Assembly: GCF_021412625.1 (NCBI RefSeq)
Contig: NZ_JAKCFI010000002.1
Span: forward strand, 868,001 to 932,000
Length of the DNA: 64,000 bases
Direction of reading: 5' to 3'
Source: Myxococcus stipitatus
Lineage (GTDB): Bacteria; Myxococcota; Myxococcia; Myxococcales; Myxococcaceae
The position numbers were made by a program, and so were the translations under genes. This document shows, in pieces, positions 36,487 through 45,299 of the stretch (positions are counted from its first letter, which is position 1; every line of letters starts with the position of its first letter). Under the pieces are notes generated by a model, which did not search any database, was not told the DNA's origin, and saw only the letters and a program-made list of their open reading frames with translations.

Positions 36487-37275
36487 TCAGTCCCCGGCGA
36501 CGGCGAGCTGCCAGTCTCCCTCGGCGGTGATGCCCACCCTCAGGCCGTAGTAGGTGCCACCGGCCTTCTGCATCGCGCGGAGCTGTTGCTCCGGGTAGAT
36601 GTCCACGAGCGGCTTCCAGTCCTGCTCGGTGCGCAGGCCGGTGAGGTGCACCGAAGGCCAGTAGTACAGTGCCCCCTCCTTCGCGTCGGGCAGCTCGAGG
36701 ACCCGGGCGATGCGGGCCAGGACGGGCTCACCCCGTCCCTCGGCTTCTTGCCAATACCGGATGGGGTCTGCCCCCTCCCCGAAGGTGAAGCGCAGGCCCT
36801 GGCCGTTCTCGTTCGCCAGCTTCCCCAGCGTCGCGTAGTCGCAAGCCCGGGCGGCGGTGATGATGCGCTGGCGCATGGCCTCGGTCGGCGCGGGCACCGC
36901 GGGACTCGCGGCTCGGATGGGCGATGGCGGGAGCCGTGCGGCGGAGCAACTCGCGGCGCCCGTCCCGGTCGGACCACCCGCGTCCAGCGCCGGCGCGGTC
37001 GGTCCCTCCTGCCCGGTGGGGGCCGAACTCCCCGCGTCGGGAGCCGAAGCGCCTCCTCCGGTCATCGTGGGCCCCGCGTCCGGGGCCGACGTCGTGGCCC
37101 TGTCCGGGGCCGTGAGGGGCGCGCCTTCCGTGCCATGGGACGAAGAGGGCCGCTCACCTCCGAGCGTTCCGGAGGGACTCCCCGCGTCGCTGCCCGGCGC
37201 AGGCGCGGACGTCCGCTCCGTACACGCGAGGAAGAAGAGGGCGGCACAGGAGGCTGCGAGCGTGGAACGAGGCAT
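36487..37275 (-). CDS. Lipoprotein with Ser/Pro/Asp-Ala-Gly linker
   Basis: 262 aa. Lipobox LFFLAC (Cys18). Residues ~20-125 are a low-complexity surface linker (repeated SAPDAGP/TGG-like). The folded C-terminal ~130 residues start at PAPTEAMRQRIITAARACDYATLGKLA and contain GEGADPIRYWQEAEGRGEP and YYWPSVHLTGLRTEQDW, ending in GLRVGITAEGDWQLAVAGD. This pattern occurs in other actinobacterial and myxobacterial lipoproteins of unknown function; I cannot assign a family name. Surface display is likely. Confidence 0.78.
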   Translation of the reverse strand: MPRSTLAASCAALFFLACTERTSAPAPGSDAGSPSGTLGGERPSSSHGTEGAPLTAPDRATTSAPDAGPTMTGGGASAPDAGSSAPTGQEGPTAPALDAGGPTGTGAASCSAARLPPSPIRAASPAVPAPTEAMRQRIITAARACDYATLGKLANENGQGLRFTFGEGADPIRYWQEAEGRGEPVLARIARVLELPDAKEGALYYWPSVHLTGLRTEQDWKPLVDIYPEQQLRAMQKAGGTYYGLRVGITAEGDWQLAVAGD

Positions 37276-37483
37276 GCGCGCCTGTGTAGTCCAGCTTCGG
37301 TGACGCACCGATGCTTTCTCGCGCGGCCTGTGTGAAACACCCCCATCTGGTGACTGCCGGACGGCCGACGCGCTCCGACGCCACGGCCCGCGCCGTCGCC
37401 CCAGGGCCCGCAGTGGTGCTTCCTGGCGGGTCGTCACCAGGGCGGCCAGGCACGGATGGCTTGGGTCCGGTCTCGGAGCGGGC

Positions 37484-37489
37484 GATACT
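37484..37489 (+). promoter_or_regulatory. -10-like GATACT 7 nt before the YedK start (leaderless candidate)
   Basis: GATACT is followed by CCGCGCC and ATG at 37497. No Shine-Dalgarno. The mature protein must begin at Met-Cys, so the start is certain and the spacing is real. Confidence 0.5.
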
Positions 37490-37496
37490 CCGCGCC

Positions 37497-38171
37497 ATGT
37501 GTGGCCGAGTCACCGTCCGGACCTCTCCTGATCAACTCGTCGTCGAGCTGGGGCTCGCGGGCATCCGCGTGGCCGTGGACCGGCCGCGCTTCAACCTCGC
37601 ACCCACGCAGCTGATGCCGGTGGTGCCGAATGACGGTGCCCGGATGCTGGACGCGTTCCGCTGGGGGCTCATCCCCTCGTGGGCGAAGGAGGCGTCCATC
37701 GGCAACAAGCTCATCAACGCGCGGGGCGAGACGGTGGCGGAGAAGCCCAGCTTCCGCAGCGCGCTCAAGCGGCGTCGCTGCCTCGTGCTCGTGGATGGCT
37801 GGTACGAGTGGAAGCAGTCCACGAAGCCGAAGACGCCGTTCCTCTTCCATCGTCAGGACGGTCGCCCCATGGCCCTCGCGGGGTTGTGGGAGGAGTGGAC
37901 GGCGCCGGACACGGGCGAGGTGCTGCGCACCTGCACCATCATCACCACCGGGCCCAACGCGCTGATGGCGCCCATCCACGACCGGATGCCCGTCATCCTC
38001 ACTCCGACGGGGCAGGAGGTCTGGTTGCGCCCGGAGCCGCAGGACGCCGCCGTGCTGCTGCCGCTGCTGGTGCCCTCCGAGGACACGGGCCTGGAGGCCT
38101 ACGAGGTGTCGCGCGTCGTCAACGCGCCCACGCACGACGTCCCCGCCTGCGTGGAGCGCGTGGCGGCGTAG
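37497..38171 (+). CDS. yedK: SOS response-associated protein of the YedK/HMCES family
   Basis: 224 aa. After Met removal Cys2 becomes the N-terminus (MCGRVTVRT) and forms a thiazolidine cross-link with abasic sites in single-stranded DNA, shielding them. Other family marks are present: FNLAPTQLMPVV, WGLIPSWAKE, NARGETVAEKPSFRSALKRRRCLVLVDGWYEW (active-site Asn and Glu) and PIHDRMPVIL (His). No LexA-box was recognised upstream. It ends 3 bp from the convergent doxX stop. Confidence 0.93.
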   Translation: MCGRVTVRTSPDQLVVELGLAGIRVAVDRPRFNLAPTQLMPVVPNDGARMLDAFRWGLIPSWAKEASIGNKLINARGETVAEKPSFRSALKRRRCLVLVDGWYEWKQSTKPKTPFLFHRQDGRPMALAGLWEEWTAPDTGEVLRTCTIITTGPNALMAPIHDRMPVILTPTGQEVWLRPEPQDAAVLLPLLVPSEDTGLEAYEVSRVVNAPTHDVPACVERVAA

Positions 38172-38174
38172 CCC

Positions 38175-38564
38175 TCAGGCCTTGCGCCGGACGCGGGCGT
38201 CGAGGCTGTACGGCCCGGCGCCCACCAGCATCACCGCCGCCATGACGGAGAGGTAGAGCAGCGCCAGCTCCATGCGGCCGAACGAGTCCGCGCGGTGCCG
38301 GAACAGCGCCACCAGCATGGTGAAGCCCGCGAACGCGGCGGCCGGACGGGTGAACAGGCCGACGGCCACGAGCAGCCCGCCCAGGAACTCCGCCAGCGAC
38401 GCGCACCACGCGAAGAACAGTGGGAAGGGGAAGCCCAGCTCCGCCACGCCCCGCGCGAACCCCGACATGTCGCCGGTGACCTTCGACCAGCCGTGTCCCA
38501 GGCCCAGCGTCAGGCCGAACACGACCCGCACCAGCGTCCATCCCAGCGCCATCCGTCCCACCAT
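38175..38564 (-). CDS. DoxX-family membrane protein
   Basis: 129 aa with four TM segments: MALGWTLVRVVFGLTLGLGHGWSK-like TM1 preceding a short loop, FFAWCASLAEFLGGLLVAVGLF, AAAFAGFTMLVALF, and LALLYLSVMAAVMLVGAGPYSLD. It matches the compact bacterial DoxX group, which is linked to oxidative-stress or redox membrane complexes in some species. No partner genes are adjacent. Confidence 0.88.
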   Translation of the reverse strand: MVGRMALGWTLVRVVFGLTLGLGHGWSKVTGDMSGFARGVAELGFPFPLFFAWCASLAEFLGGLLVAVGLFTRPAAAFAGFTMLVALFRHRADSFGRMELALLYLSVMAAVMLVGAGPYSLDARVRRKA

Positions 38565-38904
38565 GGTGTCCTCCTCGTCTCGATGTGCCTCGTCGCGCGC
38601 CGAGGATGCCCGCATCCACGTGGCCTGTCCGCCAGGAAAGTCTCGGCGTGGCGCGCGTCCCGCTGGGAGTCGCCACGGTATCCACGGAGAGCATGGGGAG
38701 CGCGCGCCCGTCTCCTCGGAGGCTCGGAGCGCCAGCCAGGCCCGTGGCGCCGGAGCCCGCTCGTGGCTGGCCCTCGGGACGTGTCGACGTCAGCTTGAGG
38801 ACCAGAGCGAGGACTCCTCTCTCCGGGGCCGCCGGGCGAGGGGGCTCGGGCACGTCCGGAGGGTCGGGGTCGTCCGAGCGAGGTGCCTCCGGAACGGGAG
38901 CGTC
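38565..38904. other. 340-bp intergenic region
   Basis: Open frames exist on both strands, but they are Arg/Pro/Gly-rich without any recognisable domain. I see only a Shine-Dalgarno (GGGAG, 38896-38900) for the next gene. Confidence 0.4.
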
Positions 38905-39216
38905 ATGCAGACCGAGAACCCAAGCATGAACCTGGAGCGGGTCGAGGAAGCGGTGAGCGGCAGCATCGTCGACGCCGGCCCCGACCATCTCACCGTGCAT
39001 GACATCGGGGCGGGCGAGGACCTCACCCTGCGCATCGACGACCGCACGGTGTACGTCTGGAACGATGCGCGCGACGAAGGGCGACTGACCGACTCGGCGG
39101 ACGTCCGCGTCGGCTACTTCATCGCGGGGGGCGTGCACGTCGCCGCCGAGGTCATCATCCTGGACCCGGGGCGGGGGACCTCCATCGCGGACGCCATTCC
39201 CCGTCGCCTCCAGTGA
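38905..39216 (+). CDS. Small acidic hypothetical protein
   Basis: 103 aa, no signal peptide. The sequence SGSIVDAGPDHLTVHDIGAGEDLTLRIDDRTVYVWNDARDEGRL…VRVGYFIAGGVHVAAEVIIL reads as a small all-beta domain, similar in style to DUF5666/OB-like 'metal ion effect' domains. GGGAG lies 4 nt before the ATG. I recognise no family with confidence. Confidence 0.65.
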   Translation: MQTENPSMNLERVEEAVSGSIVDAGPDHLTVHDIGAGEDLTLRIDDRTVYVWNDARDEGRLTDSADVRVGYFIAGGVHVAAEVIILDPGRGTSIADAIPRRLQ

Positions 39217-39287
39217 GGACACGCCGGACGCCGCGGTGGTAGCGCGGGACGCCGCGTGCTCCGGGCCTCGTGTGGCGCCCCGGGGGG

Positions 39288-40805
39288 CTACGACGCGCGC
39301 TTGGGGGCGCGCAGGTCGGTGATGGCCAGCGGGTGGCGCTCGCCCTGGGGCGAGACGAGCGCGGCGCCGAGCACGAAGTCCTGCCCCATGCGCAGCTCCA
39401 GCGTGGTGGGGCCCTTGTGCGTGGTGCGCCAGTCCAGCTCGATGCGCACCGTGCCCAACAGCTCGCGCTCCACCGTGGTGGTGTCGAGCGACTCGAAGAG
39501 GGCCACGGAGATGGGGCCGGGGATGAGCGGCAGCTCCAACGTCACCGACTTCGTCGCGGGCACCGGGGTGTTGGCGGGGATGACCTCGTGCTGCGCGCCG
39601 CCGGGCACCATGATGCCGATGGGCATGGGCACCACGTCCGACAGGCCGGCGATGCCGCGCGACAGGTTGCGTCCGAGGATGGCCGCGCCCACGGCGACGC
39701 CCAGCTCCGGGTTGACCTCGCGGTCCGACGACAGGCGCTTGAAGTGCGAGAAGCGCTCGCGGATGACGGGCATGCGCGTCTGTCCACCCACCAGCACCAG
39801 CTCGTCGATCTGCTCCGCCTTGAGCTTCGCGCGCTCGAGCACGTCGTCGCACGCGGACGCGGTGCGCTCGATGAGCTGGAACACCATCTGCTCCAGCTGC
39901 TTGCGGGTCAGCGTGTAGTCGAAGTCGATGAAGCCGCCGTCCTTCTGGGCGATGCAGGGCACGCGCAGCACCGTGGCGTCGCGCGTGGACAGCGCCATCT
40001 TCGCGGACTCGGCGGCGAACACCAGCCGCTGCATCACCACCTTGTTGCCGCGCAGGTCGATGCCCTGCTTGCGCTGGAAGTCCTCCACCAGCATCTCCAC
40101 GATGCGCTCGTCGAAGTTGGCGCCGCCCAGGAACGCGTCGCCGCCGGTGGCCAGCACCTTCACCACGCGGTTGTGCACCGCCAGCAGCGTGGCGTCGAAC
40201 GTGCCGCCGCCCAGGTCGAACACCATCACCGTCTGCTCGGGGTTGCGCAGGTTCGCGTAGTAGAGCGCCGCCGCCGTGGGCTCGTTGATGATGGCGCGCA
40301 CCGTCAGCCCACACTGCTCGGCCGCCTGTCGCACCGCCTCGCGCTGGCGGATGCTCGCGTGCGCCGGCACCGTCAGCACGCACTCGCGGAAGGGCTCGCC
40401 GGCGGTGTGGTTGGCCAGCGTGAGGATCTGCCGGATGACCAGCTGCGTGACCTCCGTCAGCGACGTCACCTTCCCGTACATCCGCACCGCGGCGTAGCCG
40501 TCGTCGCCCTCCACCAGCTCGAAGGCGTACTTGTCCTTGTGCTGGGTGACGTACTCGGACTGGAAGCGTCGCCCCAGGAAGCGCTTGGCGCCGAAGACGG
40601 TGTGGCGCGGGTCGTCGATGATCTGCCGCCGGGCCGCGTGCCCGACGATGGCCTTGTCCTTCGCGTGGAACCACACCACCGAGGGAAGCGTGAAGCTCTT
40701 GTCCGTCACCGGCACCACGCGCAGCTTGCCCGCCTTGTCGAAGAAGGCCGCCGACGTGTTGGTGGTCCCGAAGTCGATACCGAGGATGGGGAGGGCGGTG
40801 CTCAT
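39288..40805 (-). CDS. Hsp70-family protein lacking the C-terminal lid
   Basis: 505 aa, compared with ~640 for DnaK. The ATPase domain is intact: GIDFGTTNTSAAFF (phosphate 1), VFDLGGGTFDATLL (phosphate 2), INEPTAAALYYA, and LVLVGGQTRMPVI (adenosine motif). A substrate-binding beta domain follows (IPANTPVPATKSVTLELPL…VRIELDWRTTHKGP), after which the protein stops without the helical lid and EEVD-like tail. So it probably binds clients with fast exchange or a dedicated partner. No grpE/dnaJ nearby. Divergence from DnaK suggests a specialised Hsp70. Confidence 0.9.
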   Translation of the reverse strand: MSTALPILGIDFGTTNTSAAFFDKAGKLRVVPVTDKSFTLPSVVWFHAKDKAIVGHAARRQIIDDPRHTVFGAKRFLGRRFQSEYVTQHKDKYAFELVEGDDGYAAVRMYGKVTSLTEVTQLVIRQILTLANHTAGEPFRECVLTVPAHASIRQREAVRQAAEQCGLTVRAIINEPTAAALYYANLRNPEQTVMVFDLGGGTFDATLLAVHNRVVKVLATGGDAFLGGANFDERIVEMLVEDFQRKQGIDLRGNKVVMQRLVFAAESAKMALSTRDATVLRVPCIAQKDGGFIDFDYTLTRKQLEQMVFQLIERTASACDDVLERAKLKAEQIDELVLVGGQTRMPVIRERFSHFKRLSSDREVNPELGVAVGAAILGRNLSRGIAGLSDVVPMPIGIMVPGGAQHEVIPANTPVPATKSVTLELPLIPGPISVALFESLDTTTVERELLGTVRIELDWRTTHKGPTTLELRMGQDFVLGAALVSPQGERHPLAITDLRAPKRAS

Positions 40806-40925
40806 GCGCCCCCGAGTCTTTCACGTCCGCGCAACGGGGTCTGCCCCGGAGATTCGCCACTCCCCGGGAATCCCGACCTCGATGGGCACGAGGTGTCCGT
40901 TCCACCACACGCGGGGTGGGTGTCT

Positions 40926-41498
40926 CTAGATGTGCTCCATCACCATGAAGGCCACGGTGTGGGGGGCGAGCGCTTCGTACAGATGCGGCACGTCGCCCGG
41001 GAAGGTGGCGTAGTCACCCGGCGCGAGGTCGACCGTGTTCCCCGAGGGGCCGGCGCGCAGCCGCCCGGTGCTGACGACGAGGTGCTCGACGCTGCCGGGG
41101 ATGTGGGCCTCCGCGTGTCGGATGGAGCCGGGCTCCAGGCGGATGACGTAGAGGTCGCGGCGCGCGCCTGGAGGACACGCGGACAGCATGGTGCCGGTGA
41201 AGTGGGCCTGTTCGGAGCGGATGGCCGCGCCCTCGCCGGCGCGGATGACGCGCACCTCCCGCGCGGGCGGGTCCACCAGACGGCTGAAGGGCACGCCCAG
41301 CGCCACCGCCAGGGCCCACAGCGTCTCGATGCTCGGGTTGCCCGTGCCCGCCTCCAACTGGGACAGGGTGGACTTGGACACGTCCGCGCGCCGAGCCAGC
41401 TCCGACAGCGATACGCCGGCCCGCTCGCGCTCGCGGCGCAGCGCCGTCGCGATGGCATCCAGGGGACGGGGCGGCTTGGGTGTTCGTTTTACCGGCAT
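40926..41498 (-). CDS. XRE-family regulator with C-terminal cupin
   Basis: 190 aa. HTH_3 at residues ~10-70 (IATALRRERERAGVSLSELARRADVSKSTLSQLEAGTGNPSIETLWALA) and a cupin barrel at ~110-185 (YVIRLEPGSIRHAEAHIPGSVEHLVVSTGRLRAG, GDYATFPGDVPHLYEAL). Members sense small molecules such as amino acids or polyamines and usually repress the adjacent gene. It is divergent from azlCD, 47 bp between starts, so the azlCD operon is the likely target and autoregulation is likely. Confidence 0.92.
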   Translation of the reverse strand: MPVKRTPKPPRPLDAIATALRRERERAGVSLSELARRADVSKSTLSQLEAGTGNPSIETLWALAVALGVPFSRLVDPPAREVRVIRAGEGAAIRSEQAHFTGTMLSACPPGARRDLYVIRLEPGSIRHAEAHIPGSVEHLVVSTGRLRAGPSGNTVDLAPGDYATFPGDVPHLYEALAPHTVAFMVMEHI

Positions 41499-41520
41499 GA
41501 TTGTTCTTATTGACGAACGG
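41499..41520. promoter_or_regulatory. Candidate operator between the XRE-cupin gene and azlC
   Basis: This is an AT-rich island in GC-rich DNA with an inverted repeat GTTC (41503-41506) / GAAC (41515-41518). A wider arm pair GTTCGT (41482-41487) / ACGAAC (41513-41518) spans the regulator's start codon. Its position fits repression of both genes. Confidence 0.45.
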
Positions 41521-41545
41521 GGCGCTCCTGTCCACATTGGTGTGC

Positions 41546-42256
41546 ATGGGAACCGTGGATCGCGCCCTGGTGCGCGACGTGTCGGCCATCGCGCTGGCGT
41601 CGGGCGTGGTGGGAATTTCGTTCGGGGCGTTGGCGGTGGCGGCGGGGATGCCCGTCTGGCTGGCGCTCTTCATGTCGGTGGTGGTGTTCGCGGGAGGCTC
41701 GCAGTTCGTGGCGGTGGGGGTGGTGGCGGCGGGAGGCAGCCCGGTGGCGGCGGTGTTCGCGGGGTTGTTGCTCAACGCGCGGCACCTGCCCTTCGGGCTG
41801 GCGGTGGCGGACGTGCTGGGGCGCAGGTGGCCCACGCGGCTGTTGGGGGCGCACCTGATGGTGGACGAGTCGGTGGCGTTCGCGCTGGCGCAGCCCGACC
41901 CGGCGCGGCGGCGCGCGGCCTACTGGTGGTGCAGCGGGCTGTTGTTCGTCGGCTGGAACCTGGGCGTGACGGTGGGCAGCGTGGCGGGCAGCGCGGTGGG
42001 AGACCCCGCGACGCTGGGGCTCGACGCGGCCTTCCCCGCGAGCCTGTTGGCGCTGCTCCTGCCCGGCCTCCTGCCGCCCCGGAAGACCTCCGACGCGGCG
42101 CCTCCGGTCGATGGGGCCGGGGCGGAGGACAAGGCGGCCCGGGCCCGCCGGGTGGCGCTGGTGGGGGCGGTCATCGCCCTGGCCACCACGCCTTTCCTTC
42201 CCGCGGGGGTCCCCATCCTGCTCGCGCTTCTGGCCGTGGGAGTGGCCCTGCGATGA
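41546..42256 (+). CDS. azlC: AzlC-type branched-chain amino acid exporter, large subunit
   Basis: 236 aa, six to seven TM segments. Typical sequence: VSAIALASGVVGISFGALAVAAGMPVWLALFMSVVVFAGGSQFVAVGVVAAGGSP and LLLNARHLPFGLAVADVLGRR. It acts with AzlD to export branched-chain amino acids or analogues. The C-terminus has a charged loop before the last TM pair. Start ATG 41546 (MGTVDRALVRDV); upstream in-frame codons would place a start inside the operator region. Confidence 0.93.
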   Translation: MGTVDRALVRDVSAIALASGVVGISFGALAVAAGMPVWLALFMSVVVFAGGSQFVAVGVVAAGGSPVAAVFAGLLLNARHLPFGLAVADVLGRRWPTRLLGAHLMVDESVAFALAQPDPARRRAAYWWCSGLLFVGWNLGVTVGSVAGSAVGDPATLGLDAAFPASLLALLLPGLLPPRKTSDAAPPVDGAGAEDKAARARRVALVGAVIALATTPFLPAGVPILLALLAVGVALR

Positions 42257-42561
42257 CCCTGTACTCGATTCTCGTGCTCGCCGCGGGCACGTATGCCTTC
42301 CGCCTCGCGGGGCCGTTGTTGAGCGATCGCCTCCAGGTGTCGGCGCGCGCGCAGGAGCTGATGTCGTTGGCCACCATCGCGATGCTGTCGGCGCTCGTGG
42401 CGACGGCGACGCTGACGGCGCAGGGCGGGTTCGCGGGCTGGGCCCGCCCCGCGGGCGTGCTGGTGGGCGCGCTGCTGGCCTGGAAGCGGCTGCCCTTCGT
42501 GGTCGTGGTGGCGGCGGCGGCGCTCACGGCCGCGGGGCTGCGGCTGGCCGGCGTACCCTAG
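42253..42561 (+). CDS. azlD: AzlD-type branched-chain amino acid exporter, small subunit
   Basis: 102 aa, four TM segments (MTLYSILVLAAGTYAFRLAGPLL, MSLATIAMLSALVATATL, ARPAGVLVGALLAWKRLPFVVVVAAAALTAAGLRL). The start overlaps the azlC stop (ATGA), as usual for this complex. Confidence 0.92.
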   Translation: MTLYSILVLAAGTYAFRLAGPLLSDRLQVSARAQELMSLATIAMLSALVATATLTAQGGFAGWARPAGVLVGALLAWKRLPFVVVVAAAALTAAGLRLAGVP

Positions 42562-42644
42562 CGCGCGCCGGCCCCGCGAAAGCACGAGGGGGCGTGCGAC
42601 TTCATGGGTTACCGTCCGTTCCTGGGACACACGACAGGGGGCCC

Positions 42645-43712
42645 ATGGACTGGCTGAAGACCGAGGTGGAAGTCATCGTCAAGAGCGGCCTGGGCTGCGA
42701 GGGCGAGGTCCTGGTGAAGGTGCGGGAGCTGGCCATGGCCCACTCGTCGAGTGAGTCCCGGCAGCAGGCGCTGGTGGACCTGGCCTGGCAGCAGCTGCGC
42801 GACCTCGACCGGTTCGAGTTCCATTGGGACTCGCCGACGACGAACGACGCCATCGACCGGGCCTTCGAGGAGCTGAGGGGCGTGGGAGTCCTCGCGCTCC
42901 AGGGCATCGGTTCACCGGTGTCGAGCGGCTGGCCGGAGGTCCAGGCCGCCGCCAAGCGCCACGCGGGGCCGGTGCGAGGGGCCACGTTCTACCACGGTGA
43001 CGACCTGGAGTCGGCCGTGCTCCGGAGCAAGGGGCTCCACCTCGTGTTCGGGACGCTGGAGTGCGAGGGCGTCGGGGAAGGGGAGGCCGCGCTCGCCATC
43101 GCGCGCGAGGTGCGGGAGGTGCTCTCGCGCCACGGGGTCGAGACCGAGTGGGATGGGAGCGCGGAGCAACACATCACGATTCCGCCCTTCTCCTGGACGC
43201 GACGGCGACGCAACGAGCCCATCCGGGACTGGATGGTGGGCGGCATGCTCCAGGGACTCGTGAGCCTGGATCAGGTGGAGCGGGACGTGGCCATCGCCGC
43301 GATGTCGCGCGCGATCGTCGAGCGGGCCCGCGTGCACTATGGCGAGGAGTTCCTGCTGGAGGCCCTCTTCGACGAGGCGACGTCGCGCGCCAACCTCTAC
43401 CAGGTGGTGAAGGTCCTGGAGGACGGCGCGGAGAAGGGCGTGGCCAATGCCGCGGGCGTGTCGACGGTGCGAGCCGCGGGGCTGGAGGCGGAGGCGGGCG
43501 ACGAGCTGCTCTTCCAGATCTTCCTGCGGGAGGACGAGGCCTCCATGGCCCAGTCTCACCAGGCCATGTATTCCGGGTTCCTTCCCTTGTTCGACAAGCC
43601 CCCGCTTCCGCCGCTGTCCGCGCGCGACCTGCGCGAGCGCACGCTGCGCTTCGTCCCGGTCGTCCTCGCGGAGCGCGGCCTTCCCGCGCCGGAAGGAGAG
43701 ACCTCCGCCTGA
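42645..43712 (+). CDS. DUF6891-like protein
   Basis: 355 aa, cytoplasmic. N-terminal ~180 residues: a helical start (TEVEVIVKSGLGCEGEVLVKVRELA) and then NDAIDRAFEELRGVGVLALQGIGSP, GATFYHGDDLESAVLRSKGLHLVFGTLE and IAREVREVLSRHGVETEWDGSAEQHITIPPFSW, the pattern of DUF6891. The C-terminal half (SLDQVERDVAIAAMSRAIVERARVHY…) is helical and not recognised. Function unknown; DUF6891 proteins are scattered hypothetical proteins. Confidence 0.72.
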   Translation: MDWLKTEVEVIVKSGLGCEGEVLVKVRELAMAHSSSESRQQALVDLAWQQLRDLDRFEFHWDSPTTNDAIDRAFEELRGVGVLALQGIGSPVSSGWPEVQAAAKRHAGPVRGATFYHGDDLESAVLRSKGLHLVFGTLECEGVGEGEAALAIAREVREVLSRHGVETEWDGSAEQHITIPPFSWTRRRRNEPIRDWMVGGMLQGLVSLDQVERDVAIAAMSRAIVERARVHYGEEFLLEALFDEATSRANLYQVVKVLEDGAEKGVANAAGVSTVRAAGLEAEAGDELLFQIFLREDEASMAQSHQAMYSGFLPLFDKPPLPPLSARDLRERTLRFVPVVLAERGLPAPEGETSA

Positions 43713-43774
43713 CACGTGTCCCGGCCGCCTCGCGGGGCCTGGCGCACGGGCCCCGCACTCCGTGATAACTGTGG

Positions 43775-45235
43775 ATGATGCGAACGGGCAGGCGGTACCT
43801 CGCGGTGCTTGGGATGGTGTGGGCGCTGGGGGCGTGTGACGGGTCGGATGACGACGAGCCCTCGCGGGACGCGGGGGTGAGCGATGCCGGGCCGGACGCG
43901 GGGGGCGGGGACGGTGGGCGGCCTGATGGCGGCGACGGCGGGCTCCCCTCCGAGGGGGACGGCGGGACGGCGGATGCCGGGAGTGACGGTGGCACGCAGC
44001 CCACGGTGGAGCGGGGCGACGGTGTGTCGCGCGAGGCGACGACGGTGTCGGGCATCCCGGTGGACCGCTACGCGTGGACGGACTCCCAGGGGCGCACCCG
44101 CACGGTGTCCCTCAAGCGGCAGTCTCCGTCGGGCAACGGCGGCTACGCGGTGCAGATGACCTACGAGGTGCGCGCGGGCGCCACGTGGCGCACGGTGACG
44201 CTGGATGGCACGCGGGGCGGTGAGTCGGGCTTCGGCTACTTCGTGGCGCACGAGCTGTATCGCACCTTCGACAACGGCACCTCGGGCACCATCGCCGGGC
44301 TGCATGGCGAGGACGACTCTCCATTGGGGCTCGGCTTCCCGGTGGAGGCGAACACGCCGCCCATCTCCGCCAGCGACACGTCCACCGTCCACACCTTCTC
44401 GCTGCGCTATCCGAAGTGGGGCACGCGTCAGGCCATGGCGGACGTGACGGCCACGACGGCGGCGGCCGCGTCCGCGCACCAGAAGTTCATGGTGCCGGTG
44501 AGCATCCGCTGGGTGTTCCAGAAGGGGATGGACTTCCCGCGCATCGACACGCGGCTGGACCTGGGAGAGCTCACGGCGGGGCAGGCGTCGTTCGACCTGC
44601 GAGGCCCCTATGGCCCCATCGAGTTCGCGGACGCCGATGCCAACGCGGCGCTCAACAACGTGCAGTGGGGCGACTCCCTGAATCACTTCACCACGACGGT
44701 GGCCACGGCGGGCTCGCTGACGACGCAGGCGAACTGGACGTGGAACGAGCCCATCGGCGCCACGCGCAAGTACAACGTGTTGCTCGCGCGGCACTCCGTC
44801 ACGGGCGTGCTGTACGAACTGGGCCTCGTCGAGCTGAAGCTCGGCGCGGACGCGGGGCTGGTGTACGGGGGCTACAGCCTCAACAACGGCTCGACGAAGA
44901 ATGCCTCCGGGAACGCCCTGAACAGCGATGGCTTCTCCGCGGGCGAATGGCCCTTCCAGTCCGCGCAGTACAGCGGATTGACCGAAGCGACGGCCGCGAC
45001 GGGGAAGAAGGTCGCCTGGGGTTCGAGCCCGTTCTACGGCTCCACGATTTCCAGCGTCTACTTCAACGACACCACGTCGCTGCCCATCGTCGCGTACCCC
45101 GCGAGCCGTTCCCTGGTGTACCGCACGTGCCTGGTGGTCGGCGTGTCGCCCTTCACGGACGCGAGCCGCAAGTCGCTCACGCGCTTGACGGCGGAGAGCG
45201 CGTCACCGAGCTGCGCGACGGCGTCGCAGTTGTGA
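43775..45235 (+). CDS. Large lipoprotein of unknown function
   Basis: 486 aa. Lipobox ALGAC (Cys21), then a ~70-residue Asp/Gly/Ala-rich linker (DGGRPDGGDGG-type), typical of myxobacterial surface lipoproteins. The mature ~390 residues are beta-rich with Thr/Ser and aromatic residues (YAWTDSQGRTRTVSLKRQS, TYEVRAGATWRTVTLDG, FSLRYPKWGTRQAMADV, NWTWNEPIGATRKYNVLLARH), possibly a galactose-binding or propeller-like fold. No catalytic motif recognised. Start at 43775 or the next ATG at 43778. TGATAA 10 nt upstream could be a -10. Followed by a tandem-repeat array. Confidence 0.72.
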   Translation: MMRTGRRYLAVLGMVWALGACDGSDDDEPSRDAGVSDAGPDAGGGDGGRPDGGDGGLPSEGDGGTADAGSDGGTQPTVERGDGVSREATTVSGIPVDRYAWTDSQGRTRTVSLKRQSPSGNGGYAVQMTYEVRAGATWRTVTLDGTRGGESGFGYFVAHELYRTFDNGTSGTIAGLHGEDDSPLGLGFPVEANTPPISASDTSTVHTFSLRYPKWGTRQAMADVTATTAAAASAHQKFMVPVSIRWVFQKGMDFPRIDTRLDLGELTAGQASFDLRGPYGPIEFADADANAALNNVQWGDSLNHFTTTVATAGSLTTQANWTWNEPIGATRKYNVLLARHSVTGVLYELGLVELKLGADAGLVYGGYSLNNGSTKNASGNALNSDGFSAGEWPFQSAQYSGLTEATAATGKKVAWGSSPFYGSTISSVYFNDTTSLPIVAYPASRSLVYRTCLVVGVSPFTDASRKSLTRLTAESASPSCATASQL

Positions 45236-45299
45236 GTGGCTTCGGGCGCCGCGTGCGCGCGTCTCCTGACGCGGGACGCGGCGCCGCCCGTGTGCCAGG

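Noticed and set aside
38585..38929. 114-codon plus-strand frame
   Set aside because: Low-complexity Arg/Pro/Gly/Ser composition, no recognisable motif, overlaps the start of the next gene.
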